A stretch of DNA of 64,000 nt from CAWEHU01 sp963808965 (lineage in GTDB: Bacteria > Pseudomonadota > Alphaproteobacteria > Acetobacterales > Acetobacteraceae): contig CAWEHU010000011.1 of NCBI GenBank assembly GCA_963808965.1, forward strand, positions 1 through 64,000. The letters run 5' to 3'. Below the pieces are notes generated by a model. The model was not told the origin of the DNA and searched no databases. It was given only the letters and a program-made list of their open reading frames with translations. Below, in pieces: positions 1 through 8,908 of the stretch (positions are counted from its first letter, which is position 1; each line of letters opens with the position of its first letter). Made by a program: the position numbers and the translations under genes.

Positions 1-1011
1 CGACCCCCAGTCCCCCAGACTGATGCGCTACGAGGCTGCGCTACGCTCCGGCCGCCGCTCCTCGAGCAGGACGGGCTATAGGCCACATCGGCGCGGCCGG
101 CGAAAGGACTACCGCTCACCTCGAGGAGAAAATCCCGGATCGCCTCGATGGTCGGCGCGTCCATCAGCGATGGCGCGTGACCGACGCCTTTGAGGACGAG
201 CGGCCGTGCGCCGTTTTGCACCATGCGCGCGAACGTCTCCTCGGGCAGGAGGTCGCTCGTTTCACCGCGAATCGCCATCACCGGGACACGAATTTGCGTC
301 CAGAGCGGCCAGAGCTGCACGTCTTCCGGCTCCGTCGCTTTGACCGGCGCGGATAGTTTCGGATCGTAGTGCAAGGTCACGCCGCCGTCCGGCAGCGGGC
401 GTGCCGATATGCGCGCGAGATGGGTCCATTGCCCATCAGTCATCGGGCCGAAAGGCGCATGGACGCGGCGCAGATGAGCCTCGAGCTCCGCGATGTCGCG
501 AAACCGCGTGATCTGATCCGGCGCCGGGAGATAGTCGCGAATTCCGCCGGAGCGCCGCGACCGCGATATGCGGGCCGATATCGTTCAGCACCATGCGCGA
601 GATCGGATTGCCCTGCGCCGCCGCGATCGCCATGCCGCAAATGCCGCCGAGCGAGGTTCCGATCCAGGCGACCGGCTTGCCGATCGCCGCGAGCAGATGC
701 GAGAGCGCCTGCACGTAGGTCGGCGGCTGGTAGAGTGATCCGTCCGGCAGCCACTCCGACGCGCCCCGTCCGGGCAGATCAGGGCAGATCAAGCGGAACT
801 GGTCGGACAGCGTCTCCGCCAGCGGATCGAAGTCGCGGCCATTGCGCGTGAGGCCATGCACGCAGACGACCGGGGGCGCGGCCGGATCGCCCCACTCGAC
901 ATAGGCCATCCGATAGAACGCCGTGCCGAGCAGGTACGGCACCTCGCCGGAACGAGGCTCCACCGGCGTCGGCCGGGCGGGCGCGGCGGGGCCGCCGGTC
1001 GGTTCGGTCAT
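1..1011 (-). CDS. alpha/beta hydrolase, frameshifted, 3' end beyond window
   Basis: Alpha/beta-hydrolase-fold enzyme of unknown substrate. Reading from 1011, the protein shows the oxyanion region VCVHGLTRNGRD, the nucleophile elbow GTSLGG (Ser) and then PHIAVAALRR. One extra base near 542 (an aatt run) breaks the frame. Removing it continues the protein as IRDYLPAPDQ and on to GETSDLLPEE (acid-residue region) and GVGHAPSL (catalytic His). That frame stays open to the left edge of the window, so the stop codon is not seen. The gene is divergent from the aldehyde dehydrogenase. The fold is clear, the substrate is not, and the indel is more likely a sequence error than decay because everything after it is well preserved. 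Confidence 0.8.
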
Positions 1012-1094
1012 CGGCTCTCCTGCTTGCCCGCGTTTGGCGGCGGGTCCATATCGCCCAAGGCTTATAGGATCTGCCCAAGCAGGAGGAAAACCCG

Positions 1095-2606
1095 ATGCTC
1101 GACCGGCCGCATCCGACCCCGGAAGTTCCGACGCTGGATGAACGAGCGCTCGCCCGGGCCTTGTCGGGCAAGCATTTCATCGGCGGCGCGTTCGTCCCGC
1201 CCCGCTCGGGCAAGACCTTCGCCGTGGTCAACCCGGCAACCGGCGAGCAGGTCGGCGAGGCAGCCGAGGGCGACGCGGCGGACGTGGACGCGGCGGTCGC
1301 GAACGCGGCGGCGGCGCAGAAGGCGTGGGCGCGGATGCCGGCGCGCAAACGCGGGGCGCTGGTCGGTCAATGCGCCGCGCTGCTGAACGAACACGTCGAG
1401 GAGCTGGGCCGGCTGATCGCGCTCGAGACCGGCAAGGCGCTGCGCACCGAGAGCCGCGTCGAGGCTGGCGTGGTGGCCGACATCTTCGCCTTCTACGGCG
1501 GGCTCGCCGGCGAGCTGAAGGGCGAGAGCGTCCCGTTCGCACCGGATGTGCTGACGGTGACGGTGCGCGAGCCGCTTGGCGTGGTCGGCGCGATCATTCC
1601 CTGGAACGTGCCGATGCTGCTGATGGCGCTCAAGGTCGCGCCCGCGCTGGTGGCCGGAAATACCGTCGTCGTGAAGTCGGCGGAAGAGGCGCCGCTCGCG
1701 GTGCTGCGCATCTGCGAGCTGCTGAACCGCGTGCTGCCGACCGGTTGCTTCAACATGCTGTCGGGGTTCGGCCCGGAATGCGGCGCGCCGCTGATCGCGC
1801 ATCCGAAGGTGCGCAAGGTGACGTTCACGGGCAGCGTCGAGGTCGGGCGGATCATCTCGCAGGCGGCGGCCGAGAAGCTGATTCCGGTGACGCTGGAATT
1901 GGGCGGCAAGAGCCCGATGGTGGTGTTCAAGGATTGCGACTTCGAGAAGACCGTGATGGGCGCGATCACCTCGATGCGCTTCACCCGCCAGGGCCAGAGC
2001 TGCACGGCGGCGAGCCGCATCTATGTCGAGCGGCCGATCTATGACCGCTTCGTCGACGCGCTCGCGGCGAAGGTGGACGCGATGGTGATGGGCGACCCGC
2101 TGGACGAGAAAACCGACATCGGAACGATCATCAGCCAGGACCAGTTCGATAAGGTGCGCGGCTTCATCGAGGAGGGTTTGCGCACACCGGGCGCGACGGG
2201 CCGCGCTTGCAGCGCCATGCCGAAGGACCCCGCGTTGCGTAAGGGGCTGTTCATTCAGCCATACATTTTCACCGGGCTCGGAAACGACAGCCGGCTGGTG
2301 CAGGAGGAGATCTTCGGACCGGTGACGTGCGTGTTTCCGTTCGACGATGCGGACACTGTTCTAGCGGCGGCGAATGATAGCGAGTATGGGCTCGCCGCGT
2401 CGGTGTGGACCAACGATCTGCGGATGGGGATGAAGTTCGCGCACGGGCTGGAGGCGGGACTGGTGCAGGTGAACCAGAACCTCGTCGTGCAGGCGAATAT
2501 TTCTTATGGCGGGGTGAAGAGCTCGGGACTGGGCAAGGAAGCTAGCCTCGAATTGATGCTGGAACACTTCACGCATAAGAAGACGATCATGGTGAATTGG
2601 GGGTGA
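1095..2606 (+). CDS. NAD(P)+-dependent aldehyde dehydrogenase
   Basis: 503-residue aldehyde dehydrogenase superfamily enzyme that oxidises an aldehyde to its acid. Visible motifs are IIPWNVPM (cofactor binding), FTGSVEVG (Rossmann loop), ELGGKSP with general-base Glu268, GQSCTAAS with nucleophile Cys303, and EEIFGPV near the C-terminus. Length is normal for the family. An AGGAGG Shine-Dalgarno lies just before the ATG at 1095, which fixes the start. It stands alone, divergent from the hydrolase. The substrate cannot be deduced from sequence; betaine, vanillin or aliphatic aldehydes are all possible. Confidence 0.93.
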   Translation: MLDRPHPTPEVPTLDERALARALSGKHFIGGAFVPPRSGKTFAVVNPATGEQVGEAAEGDAADVDAAVANAAAAQKAWARMPARKRGALVGQCAALLNEHVEELGRLIALETGKALRTESRVEAGVVADIFAFYGGLAGELKGESVPFAPDVLTVTVREPLGVVGAIIPWNVPMLLMALKVAPALVAGNTVVVKSAEEAPLAVLRICELLNRVLPTGCFNMLSGFGPECGAPLIAHPKVRKVTFTGSVEVGRIISQAAAEKLIPVTLELGGKSPMVVFKDCDFEKTVMGAITSMRFTRQGQSCTAASRIYVERPIYDRFVDALAAKVDAMVMGDPLDEKTDIGTIISQDQFDKVRGFIEEGLRTPGATGRACSAMPKDPALRKGLFIQPYIFTGLGNDSRLVQEEIFGPVTCVFPFDDADTVLAAANDSEYGLAASVWTNDLRMGMKFAHGLEAGLVQVNQNLVVQANISYGGVKSSGLGKEASLELMLEHFTHKKTIMVNWG

Positions 2607-2766
2607 GCTCCGGTCTGGGACTAGGCGGCTGCCGCCACCCTGGCGTGACCATAGCTCAGGACGATAGTTATCAGCTTAGTTCCAACCGATGCGGTCCGCG
2701 AAGATCGCTTCAGGCTCGCAGCTCGGCATCAAGATGTGATCAGAGATCACGCCTGAGCACAGAACC

Positions 2767-2788
2767 GCCCGCCGGGTGACCGGCGGGC
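2767..2788 (-). terminator. hairpin terminator after the Mn-catalase gene
   Basis: A perfect 9-bp inverted repeat (gcccgccgg / ccggcgggc) with a GTGA loop lies 20 bases past the catalase stop codon. The T-run on the minus strand is weak (GGTTCTG), so termination efficiency is uncertain. It could also end transcription of the aldehyde dehydrogenase from the other side. Confidence 0.6.
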
Positions 2789-2808
2789 CTCGCATCGTGC
2801 CGCTTCGG

Positions 2809-3774
2809 CTAGGTCGCTGACTTGCGGGCGGCAGCTTCCCCCATGGCCGGGGCTTCCTGGATGTCGGCCGCGCCGCCCTTGTCGCCGCTCTTGGTGCGCC
2901 CGGCGCCCGGACCTGCGCCGAGATCGGCACCAGTGGTCGGATCGGACGAGGGATCCGACATGGTGCGCTCGGCCATCTTGGCCACGACCTTCGCGTCCTT
3001 GGTGGTAAGCTTGACCGTCGCCATTCCGTCCCCGCCGTCGACGGGCATCACCTCTTGAAGATTGTCGATGCGGTCCCATTCGTCTCCCGAGTTCCACGGG
3101 CCGGTTGCGTCGCCTTCACCCTGCGAGGTGTTGACGTACATGCTGGCATACTTCTGGATGCCCGGCAGCTTGCCCGACGGGAAGTTGTTTTCTATCGCGT
3201 AAAGCGCCTTTTCGAACGATTTCTGGTGGGCGACTTCGCGCGTCATCAGGAAGCCGAGCGCGTCCTTGATGCCCGGATCGTCCGTGATGTTGATGAGTCG
3301 CTCATAGACGATCTTGGCGCGCGCTTCGGCCGCGATATTGGACCGCAGATCCACGGTCGGCTCGCCGCGCGAGTCGATATAGGCGGCGGTCCAGGGAACG
3401 CCGGCCGAATCGCATAGTGCGGGGGCGCCGCCGAACAGGATCGACTCCTTGACCGTTGTACCGCTAGCGCCGACCATCTGATAAAGGTCGGCCTCTTTCA
3501 TCTGGCCTTCGGCAAGCTGTGCCTTGAGGCCCTTGTTGAGCATAGTGACGATCGAGCCGACCACTTCGAGGTGGCTCAATTCCTCAGTCGCGATATCAAG
3601 CAGCATGTCCTTGCGGCCGGGATCGTCCTCGCCCAGCCCTTGCGTGAAATAGCGCATCGCGGCGGCAAGCTCGCCATCCGCGCCGCCGAACTGCTCCATG
3701 ATCATACACGCGAGGCGCGGGTTCGGCTCGGAAACACGGATGGTGTATTGCAGTCGCTTGTTGTGCATGAACAT
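2809..3774 (-). CDS. manganese catalase family protein
   Basis: Di-manganese (non-haem) catalase, 321 residues, which disproportionates hydrogen peroxide. The ferritin-like four-helix ligand pattern is visible: MEQFGGADGELAAAMRY near residue 25, then IATEELSHLEVVG, and later MTREVAHQKSFEKAL. The C-terminal tail is rich in Gly, Asp and Pro. An in-frame upstream extension exists, but the protein family begins at MFMHNKRLQY, and the ATG at 3774 is preceded by AGGAG about 8 bases away. A candidate general-stress promoter sits at 3800-3824. It is divergent from a small membrane protein gene. Confidence 0.92.
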   Translation of the reverse strand: MFMHNKRLQYTIRVSEPNPRLACMIMEQFGGADGELAAAMRYFTQGLGEDDPGRKDMLLDIATEELSHLEVVGSIVTMLNKGLKAQLAEGQMKEADLYQMVGASGTTVKESILFGGAPALCDSAGVPWTAAYIDSRGEPTVDLRSNIAAEARAKIVYERLINITDDPGIKDALGFLMTREVAHQKSFEKALYAIENNFPSGKLPGIQKYASMYVNTSQGEGDATGPWNSGDEWDRIDNLQEVMPVDGGDGMATVKLTTKDAKVVAKMAERTMSDPSSDPTTGADLGAGPGAGRTKSGDKGGAADIQEAPAMGEAAARKSAT

Positions 3775-3799
3775 GGGAGAGCTCCTATTGCGCTTGGTC

Positions 3800-3824
3800 A
3801 ACAGGCGGCGAGGTGGCGAGTTCC
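3800..3824 (-). promoter_or_regulatory. candidate EcfG-type (general stress sigma) promoter
   Basis: On the minus strand GGAAC, then exactly 16 bases, then TGTT precedes the catalase gene. The alphaproteobacterial EcfG consensus is GGAAC-N16/17-CGTT, so one base differs. Transcription would begin about 20 bases before the catalase ATG, which is good geometry. Manganese catalases are common members of PhyR/EcfG regulons. The assignment rests on this match alone. Confidence 0.45.
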
Positions 3825-3970
3825 GCCTCAATGGCCAGATTAGGCTGGAGCAGTCGCTAAATCCAGGCATTGACGGTGCCGCCTCGGCACTCAGCGGGAA
3901 TTCAGTATGGTAGCAGCACAGGCATTGGCAGCGTCGGGCCTGCGCAAGTCCGCATGGTAGCCTGCCGCCC

Positions 3971-4489
3971 ATGATCTCTCACGTTATCGGCTTTGTCCTG
4001 CAGAACTTGCCCGCCCTGCTGTTTGTCGTTGCGCTCGTTATCGCGGCATCGCGGTATGGCCATGGGTTTGCCGTCGAACGGTTCCTATCGTGGATACTGC
4101 TGCTCCCCATCGGGGTCACAGGGCTGTGGGCCGGGGCTTTTCATGTCTTCTTTCCGGGGACGGCTGCGGCCCTCATTGGCTGGCAAGTGAGTCCATTCCA
4201 GTTCGAGGTTGGCATGGCCGACTTAGCCATCGGCGTGACGGCCTGCATCTCCTTTTGGCGCGATCTGAGCTTCAAGGCCGCGACAATCAGCGCCGCCTCG
4301 ATCTTCCTGCTCGGCGACGCCGTGGGACACGTCAGACAGATGCTGATCGCGGGCAACTTCGCGCCGGGCAACGCGGGTGTTCCGTTCTACACGGACATCC
4401 TATGCCCTCTGCTCGCAATCGCTCTCTTGCTCGTCGCCAACCGACGAAGGGCGGTGCAAATATCGGTGATGGGGCATCGGAGCGCCTAA
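3971..4489 (+). CDS. DUF6790-like integral membrane protein
   Basis: 172-residue membrane protein with about four hydrophobic segments: residues 14-30, 38-58, 85-118 and 146-162. Features include the ERFLSWILLLPIGVTGLWAG region, FHVFFP and WQVSPFQFEVGMADL, which fit my recollection of the DUF6790 family (function unknown). A charged cytoplasmic tail follows. It is transcribed divergently from the Mn-catalase gene with a shared 196-base promoter region, so co-regulation in stress is possible but unproven. The family name is recalled, not searched. Confidence 0.75.
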   Translation: MISHVIGFVLQNLPALLFVVALVIAASRYGHGFAVERFLSWILLLPIGVTGLWAGAFHVFFPGTAAALIGWQVSPFQFEVGMADLAIGVTACISFWRDLSFKAATISAASIFLLGDAVGHVRQMLIAGNFAPGNAGVPFYTDILCPLLAIALLLVANRRRAVQISVMGHRSA

Positions 4490-4571
4490 AGTGGTCGTTG
4501 CGCGCATCGGCATGGAGAATCGGGCCATCGCCGCCGCTCTTTTCCCGGAACAAGCGTCCGGGAGTGGCCCG

Positions 4572-5525
4572 TTATGTCGAGGAAGCCGGGACCGGGCCGA
4601 TATCGCGGTCAACAGCGGAAAGCGCCGCGCCAGCCAGCCGCTCCGACAACTTCGCCAGCTCCGTGTGATCCGCGCCCGGCCCAAGCATCGCGCCGGCCGC
4701 GCTCCATAACTCGCGGCACAGCGCGGCGAAGGGCGTGGGTGTGGCCGTCTCCTGCCCCACGCCGAGCGCGATCGTCAGATCCTTCACCATCAAATCCAAC
4801 CCGAATCCGGAATCGAACCGGCGCGACAACACGAACTGCTTGAACTTTTTCTGCGTCGAGTTGTTCATCCCGGTCGCCTCGTTCAACACATCGACCATCA
4901 ACGCGGGATCGAGCCCGAACCGTTGTCCGATCAGCAGCGCTTCGATGCCGATCAGGAAGCCCCCGGCGCTGACCAGGTTGTTCAGAGCCTTCATCGCCTG
5001 CCCGGAACCGACGCGCCCCGTACGCAGCACCGTGCTGCCCATCGCGGACAGCACCGGCATCACGCTATCCACGATCGCCGAATCCCCGCCCACCATGATC
5101 GCGAGCTCGCCGGTCCGGGCGCGCGGCACACCGCCCGAGACCGGCGCATCCACCATCTGGCCGCCCATCGCCTCGACGCGCTCGGCGATCGTCTGCGTGA
5201 GCGAAGGCACGCCGGAACTCATCTCGACCACGACCGTTCCCGGCCGCATGCCGGAGAGCACCGTGTCCGCGCCGGTCGCCACCACCTGTTCGACGACGGC
5301 GCTGGTCGGGAGCATCGTGATCACCACGTCCGACGCCGCGGCAAGCGCGCGAATGCCGCCGGGTGCCACGGCGCCGAGCTGCCGCGCGAACGCTTCCGCT
5401 ATCGCCTGGCGGCTATCGTGGACCTGGAGCGGAAAACCGGCGCGCACGAGGCAAGCCGCCATGGGCCAGCCCATGTTGCCGAGACCCACGAAACCGACGC
5501 TGGTCTGATCGGCCACGCTAGCCAC
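4572..5525 (-). CDS. NAD(P)-dependent oxidoreductase, 3-hydroxyisobutyrate dehydrogenase family
   Basis: 317-residue beta-hydroxyacid dehydrogenase. The N-terminal Rossmann motif is GFVGLGNMGWPMA; the substrate region DAPVSGGVPRA and catalytic Lys in GSGQAMKALNN are present. Such enzymes reduce tartronate semialdehyde or oxidise hydroxyisobutyrate and related acids. The start is GTG (5525), and the first 8 bases overlap the end of the upstream decarboxylase-family gene, so the two are translationally coupled. The exact substrate is not predictable. Confidence 0.9.
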   Translation of the reverse strand: MASVADQTSVGFVGLGNMGWPMAACLVRAGFPLQVHDSRQAIAEAFARQLGAVAPGGIRALAAASDVVITMLPTSAVVEQVVATGADTVLSGMRPGTVVVEMSSGVPSLTQTIAERVEAMGGQMVDAPVSGGVPRARTGELAIMVGGDSAIVDSVMPVLSAMGSTVLRTGRVGSGQAMKALNNLVSAGGFLIGIEALLIGQRFGLDPALMVDVLNEATGMNNSTQKKFKQFVLSRRFDSGFGLDLMVKDLTIALGVGQETATPTPFAALCRELWSAAGAMLGPGADHTELAKLSERLAGAALSAVDRDIGPVPASST

Positions 5526-5931
5526 CCGCGCCGGAACCGGAATCGGCGTCGGCCAACACCTCCGCCGCGACCTTAAACGCGTCGAGACACGCGGGAATCC
5601 CGCAATAAACCCCGGTTTGCAGCAGGATCTCCTTGATCTCCTCCCGCGTCACGCCGTTGGTCAGAGCCCCGCGCAGATGCAGGCGCAACTCGGCGGGCCG
5701 GTTCAGCGCCGTGAGCATCGCGAGATTGAGCATACTCCGGGTCTTGCGGGAGAGGCCCGGGCGGGACCAGATCTCCCCCCAAGCAAACTCGGTGGTCAGC
5801 TTCTGGAAGGCGGCCATGAAGTCGTCGGCACGCGCGAGCGAAGCATCCACATACTCGGCTCCGAGCACGGCGCGGCGCACTTCCAGTCCCTTCCTGAACA
5901 GCTCGCCCTGATATTCGGCCCGTTCGGTCAT
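5518..5931 (-). CDS. carboxymuconolactone decarboxylase family protein
   Basis: 137-residue AhpD/CMD-fold protein. The sequence closely follows 4-carboxymuconolactone decarboxylases (PcaC): YVDASLARADDF, AWGEIWSRPGLSRKTRS, then HLRGALTNGVTREEI and QTGVYCGIPAC. PcaC turns 4-carboxymuconolactone into 3-oxoadipate enol-lactone. No other protocatechuate-pathway gene is nearby; instead it is first in a two-gene unit with a hydroxyacid dehydrogenase. It may act on another lactone, so the pca name is withheld. Confidence 0.85.
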   Translation of the reverse strand: MTERAEYQGELFRKGLEVRRAVLGAEYVDASLARADDFMAAFQKLTTEFAWGEIWSRPGLSRKTRSMLNLAMLTALNRPAELRLHLRGALTNGVTREEIKEILLQTGVYCGIPACLDAFKVAAEVLADADSGSGAGG

Positions 5932-6071
5932 TCGCTTCCTCCCGCGTTCCCCTGAGCTCGACAGTGGTGTGTAGGAACCGCGGAAACCACCGGCAAGCGG
6001 CTCCGGTCGAGCGAATCGGCGCTAATCACGCCTTCCCTTCCGCTCGTCTCCCCGCTACTCCCCAATCCATC

Positions 6072-8390
6072 ATGGGATGGTTCTTTCGTGCGATCCGCCG
6101 CGCGCTGATCGCGATCGGCGTGGCAGTGCTCTTCGTCGCCGCCGCGCTCGCGGGTGTGCTCTGGTTCAGCCTGCCGCGCGAGCGAGAGGACGCCGCCATT
6201 CCCGGCCTGTCCGCCCCCGTGACGATCAACTTCGACGCGGACGGCGTGCCGCGCATCCAGGCGGCATCCGCGACCGACGCCGCCGCCGCACTCGGCTACG
6301 CGCATGCGCGCGACCGCATGTTCCAGATGGAGCTGATGCGCCGCAACGCCTCCGGCCGGCTGTCGGAGATCGTCGGCACGGCGACGCTGCCGCTCGATCG
6401 TCAGATGCGGGTGCTCGGGCTGCGCCGCCGGGCGCTCGCCGATCTCGATAGCTTGGCGCCCGACACGCGGGCCATGCTGGAGGCGTACGCGCGCGGCGTG
6501 AACGCCTGGATCGCCGCTCACGGCCGTTTCAGCGCGCCAGAATTCCTGCTGCTCGGGGCGCCGGAACCGTGGGCGCCGGTGGATAGCCTGCTCTGGGGCA
6601 AGACGATGGGGCTCTGGCTGTCCGAGAACTGGCGCATGGAGCTCGCCCGCCTCTCGCTCGCCGGCCAACTTCCCGAGGAGCAGATCAACGAACTTTGGCC
6701 CTCGGAGCCGGAAGACGGCAGGCCCGACGCGAGCCGCGCGACGAACACGCGGTATGCCGACGCGGCCAGGCGCGTGCTGGAGGTGCTGCCCCGTTTTCCC
6801 GAACGCTTCACCTCGCCGGCGAGCGCCTCGAACGAATGGGCGGTCGATGGGCGTCACACCGCGACCGGGGCGCCGCTGCTCGCGGGAGACCCGCACCTCG
6901 CCTTCGGTTTCCCCGGCATCTGGTATCTGGCCCGGATCGAGACCCCGGACGGCGTGCTGGCGGGCGCGACCGCGCCGGGCGTGCCGTTCCTGATCCTCGG
7001 CCATAACGGCCACATCGCCTGGACCTTCACGACCACAGGCGCGGACGTCCAGGACGTCTTCATCGAAACGCCGGTCTCGGACGGAACCTACCAGACGCCG
7101 GACGGTCCGCAGCCTTTCCTGGTGCATGAGGAGCGGATCCGGATTCGCGGGCAACCCGACCAGATCCTGCGCGTGCGCGAGACGCGCCACGGGCCCGTCA
7201 TCAGCGACCTGCGCGCCGATACCAGTCCCGTGCTCGCCGTGGCGATGGCGAATCTCGCGCCCGGCGATACGGCGGCCTCGGGCATCCTGGCGTTGAACCG
7301 GGCGAAGAGCGTGGAGGACGTCCGGCGGGCGGCGGAGCAGATCACCTCCCCGGTGCAGAATCTGCTCGTCGCCGACCGTGACCGGATCGCGCTTTACGTC
7401 ACCGGGCGCATTCCCATCCGGCGGGCGGGCGACGGTCGCGCCCCCGTCCCGGGCGCCGACGGGGCGCATGATTGGGTGGGCTGGGCGGCGGGCGACCGCT
7501 TGCCGCAAATCGTGGCACCCGAGAGCGGGCGGCTCGTGAACGCCAACGAGCGCATCGCTCCCCCGGATTTCCCCGTCTTTCTCGGCCGCGATTGGTTCGG
7601 CGACTGGCGTGCCCGTCGTATTCGCCAGATGCTCGACGGCTCCGACCGGCACAGCGCGGCGGATTTCGCGAAAATGCAGCTCGACCCACGGAGCGCCTTC
7701 GCCCAGCAAATTCTTCCGGCCATGCTCGCGATCGACGCGCCGGATGGCCTGCCCGGACGCGCCCTCGCCCTATTGCGCGACTGGGACGGCCGCATGGCGA
7801 TGGACCTGCCGCAGCCGCTGATCTTCAACGCCTGGGTCCAACGGTTCCGAGACTTGGTGCTGCACCGGGCGGGCGTGCCGCACGCCTCCGCGGGACCGAC
7901 GCATGAGTTCGTCGCCTTCGTGCTCTCGCCGGATGGGGCGCACTGGTGCGGCGGCACGTGCAAACCCATTTTGGCGCAGGCCTTGCAGCAATCGGTCGCC
8001 GATCTCGCGTCTCGCTTCGGCGAAGATCCCGGCGCCTGGCGATGGGGAGAGGCACATCCGGTGGTGTTCGCGCATCCGATCCTGGGAAGGATCCCGCTGA
8101 TCCGCCGCTTCGCCGCGCCCAGCATCGCCACCCCGGGCGATGATACGACCGTGGGGCGGGGCGGGCTGCCATGGGAGGGTTTCCAGTCGGTCGAGGGCCC
8201 GTCGTATCGCGGCGTCTACGATCTCGCGGATCTCGACCGCAGCCTGTTCATCGTCGCCCCCGGACAGTCCGGGAATCTCTTCAGTCGCCACGCGAAGGAT
8301 TTTCTGCAGCGCTGGCGCGATGGCGATACCATCTTGCTCGGGTCGAAGGCCGAGACCGCAACTGCTACAATCAGGTTGAACCCGCCATGA
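6072..8390 (+). CDS. penicillin acylase family protein (Ntn-hydrolase)
   Basis: 772-residue amidohydrolase precursor, normally exported and self-cleaved into alpha and beta chains. A membrane/signal segment spans about residues 10-30 (ALIAIGVAVLFVAAALAGVL). The alpha region carries YAHARDRMFQMELMRR. The beta-chain N-terminal nucleophile is Ser253 in ASNEWAVDG, followed by LAGDPHL, then TFTTTGADVQDVF. The start ATG at 6072 gives the usual short cytoplasmic leader. Its TGA overlaps the ATG of the next gene (ATGA), forming an operon with an RDD protein and bpt. The natural substrate may be an acyl-homoserine lactone or another amide. Confidence 0.92.
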   Translation: MGWFFRAIRRALIAIGVAVLFVAAALAGVLWFSLPREREDAAIPGLSAPVTINFDADGVPRIQAASATDAAAALGYAHARDRMFQMELMRRNASGRLSEIVGTATLPLDRQMRVLGLRRRALADLDSLAPDTRAMLEAYARGVNAWIAAHGRFSAPEFLLLGAPEPWAPVDSLLWGKTMGLWLSENWRMELARLSLAGQLPEEQINELWPSEPEDGRPDASRATNTRYADAARRVLEVLPRFPERFTSPASASNEWAVDGRHTATGAPLLAGDPHLAFGFPGIWYLARIETPDGVLAGATAPGVPFLILGHNGHIAWTFTTTGADVQDVFIETPVSDGTYQTPDGPQPFLVHEERIRIRGQPDQILRVRETRHGPVISDLRADTSPVLAVAMANLAPGDTAASGILALNRAKSVEDVRRAAEQITSPVQNLLVADRDRIALYVTGRIPIRRAGDGRAPVPGADGAHDWVGWAAGDRLPQIVAPESGRLVNANERIAPPDFPVFLGRDWFGDWRARRIRQMLDGSDRHSAADFAKMQLDPRSAFAQQILPAMLAIDAPDGLPGRALALLRDWDGRMAMDLPQPLIFNAWVQRFRDLVLHRAGVPHASAGPTHEFVAFVLSPDGAHWCGGTCKPILAQALQQSVADLASRFGEDPGAWRWGEAHPVVFAHPILGRIPLIRRFAAPSIATPGDDTTVGRGGLPWEGFQSVEGPSYRGVYDLADLDRSLFIVAPGQSGNLFSRHAKDFLQRWRDGDTILLGSKAETATATIRLNPP

Positions 8391-8908
8391 ACACGCCCGT
8401 CTTCAACGCGCCTCCTTATGGCCTTGCCATGGTGCAAGACGATTTGTTGACCGAAGGCGTCCTGAGCCGCCGCTGCTTCGCCTGGTTCGTCGATCTGGCG
8501 CTGATCGCCATCATCGTGGCCGCGATGTGGGTCGCTCTGTTCACGTTCGGCATCATGACTCTGGGGCTCGGGATGCCGTTGCTCGGCCTGCTCCCGCTTG
8601 GGCCATTCTTCTACCACTTCGGATTCCTCGCCGGTCCGATGTCGGCGACGCCCGGTCAGGCGTTGTTCGGCTTGCGCGTGTGCCGCAACGATGATCTCGG
8701 CCCGCCGACCGGGCTCGAGGCGCTGGTATCCACGCTGCTCTATTATCTCACGCTCGCCACCTCCGGCCTGTTGCTCCTGGTCGCCCTGGTGACGGTACGC
8801 AAGCGGACGCTGCACGATATGCTGAGCGGCCTCGTGGTCGTCCGGTCCCGGGCGTTGACCCCGCCCGCCGGGTCCTGGAACATGGGGGCCGGAACGCCTT
8901 ACGCATGA
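8387..8908 (+). CDS. RDD family membrane protein
   Basis: 173-residue inner-membrane protein of the RDD family (Arg-Asp-Asp motif class). The opening SRRCFAWFVDLALI replaces the classical R-x-x-A-x-x-x-D core, and FLAGPMSATPGQALFGLRV with RTLHDML matches the family's second half. There are three or four membrane segments at about 30-60, 67-80 and 115-140. Its role is unknown; some RDD proteins act as Na+/H+ antiporters. It overlaps the genes on both sides by ATGA, so it is translated within the acylase-bpt operon. Confidence 0.88.
   Translation: MNTPVFNAPPYGLAMVQDDLLTEGVLSRRCFAWFVDLALIAIIVAAMWVALFTFGIMTLGLGMPLLGLLPLGPFFYHFGFLAGPMSATPGQALFGLRVCRNDDLGPPTGLEALVSTLLYYLTLATSGLLLLVALVTVRKRTLHDMLSGLVVVRSRALTPPAGSWNMGAGTPYA

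Noticed and set aside
2736..2750. Dyad GTGATC-AGA-GATCAC between the aldehyde dehydrogenase and catalase genes
   Set aside because: Both genes end here (convergent), so a regulatory role is unlikely and the half-site is only 6 bases.
5928..7709. 593-codon minus-strand frame across the penicillin acylase gene
   Set aside because: Antisense of a clear Ntn-hydrolase gene with no motif of its own.
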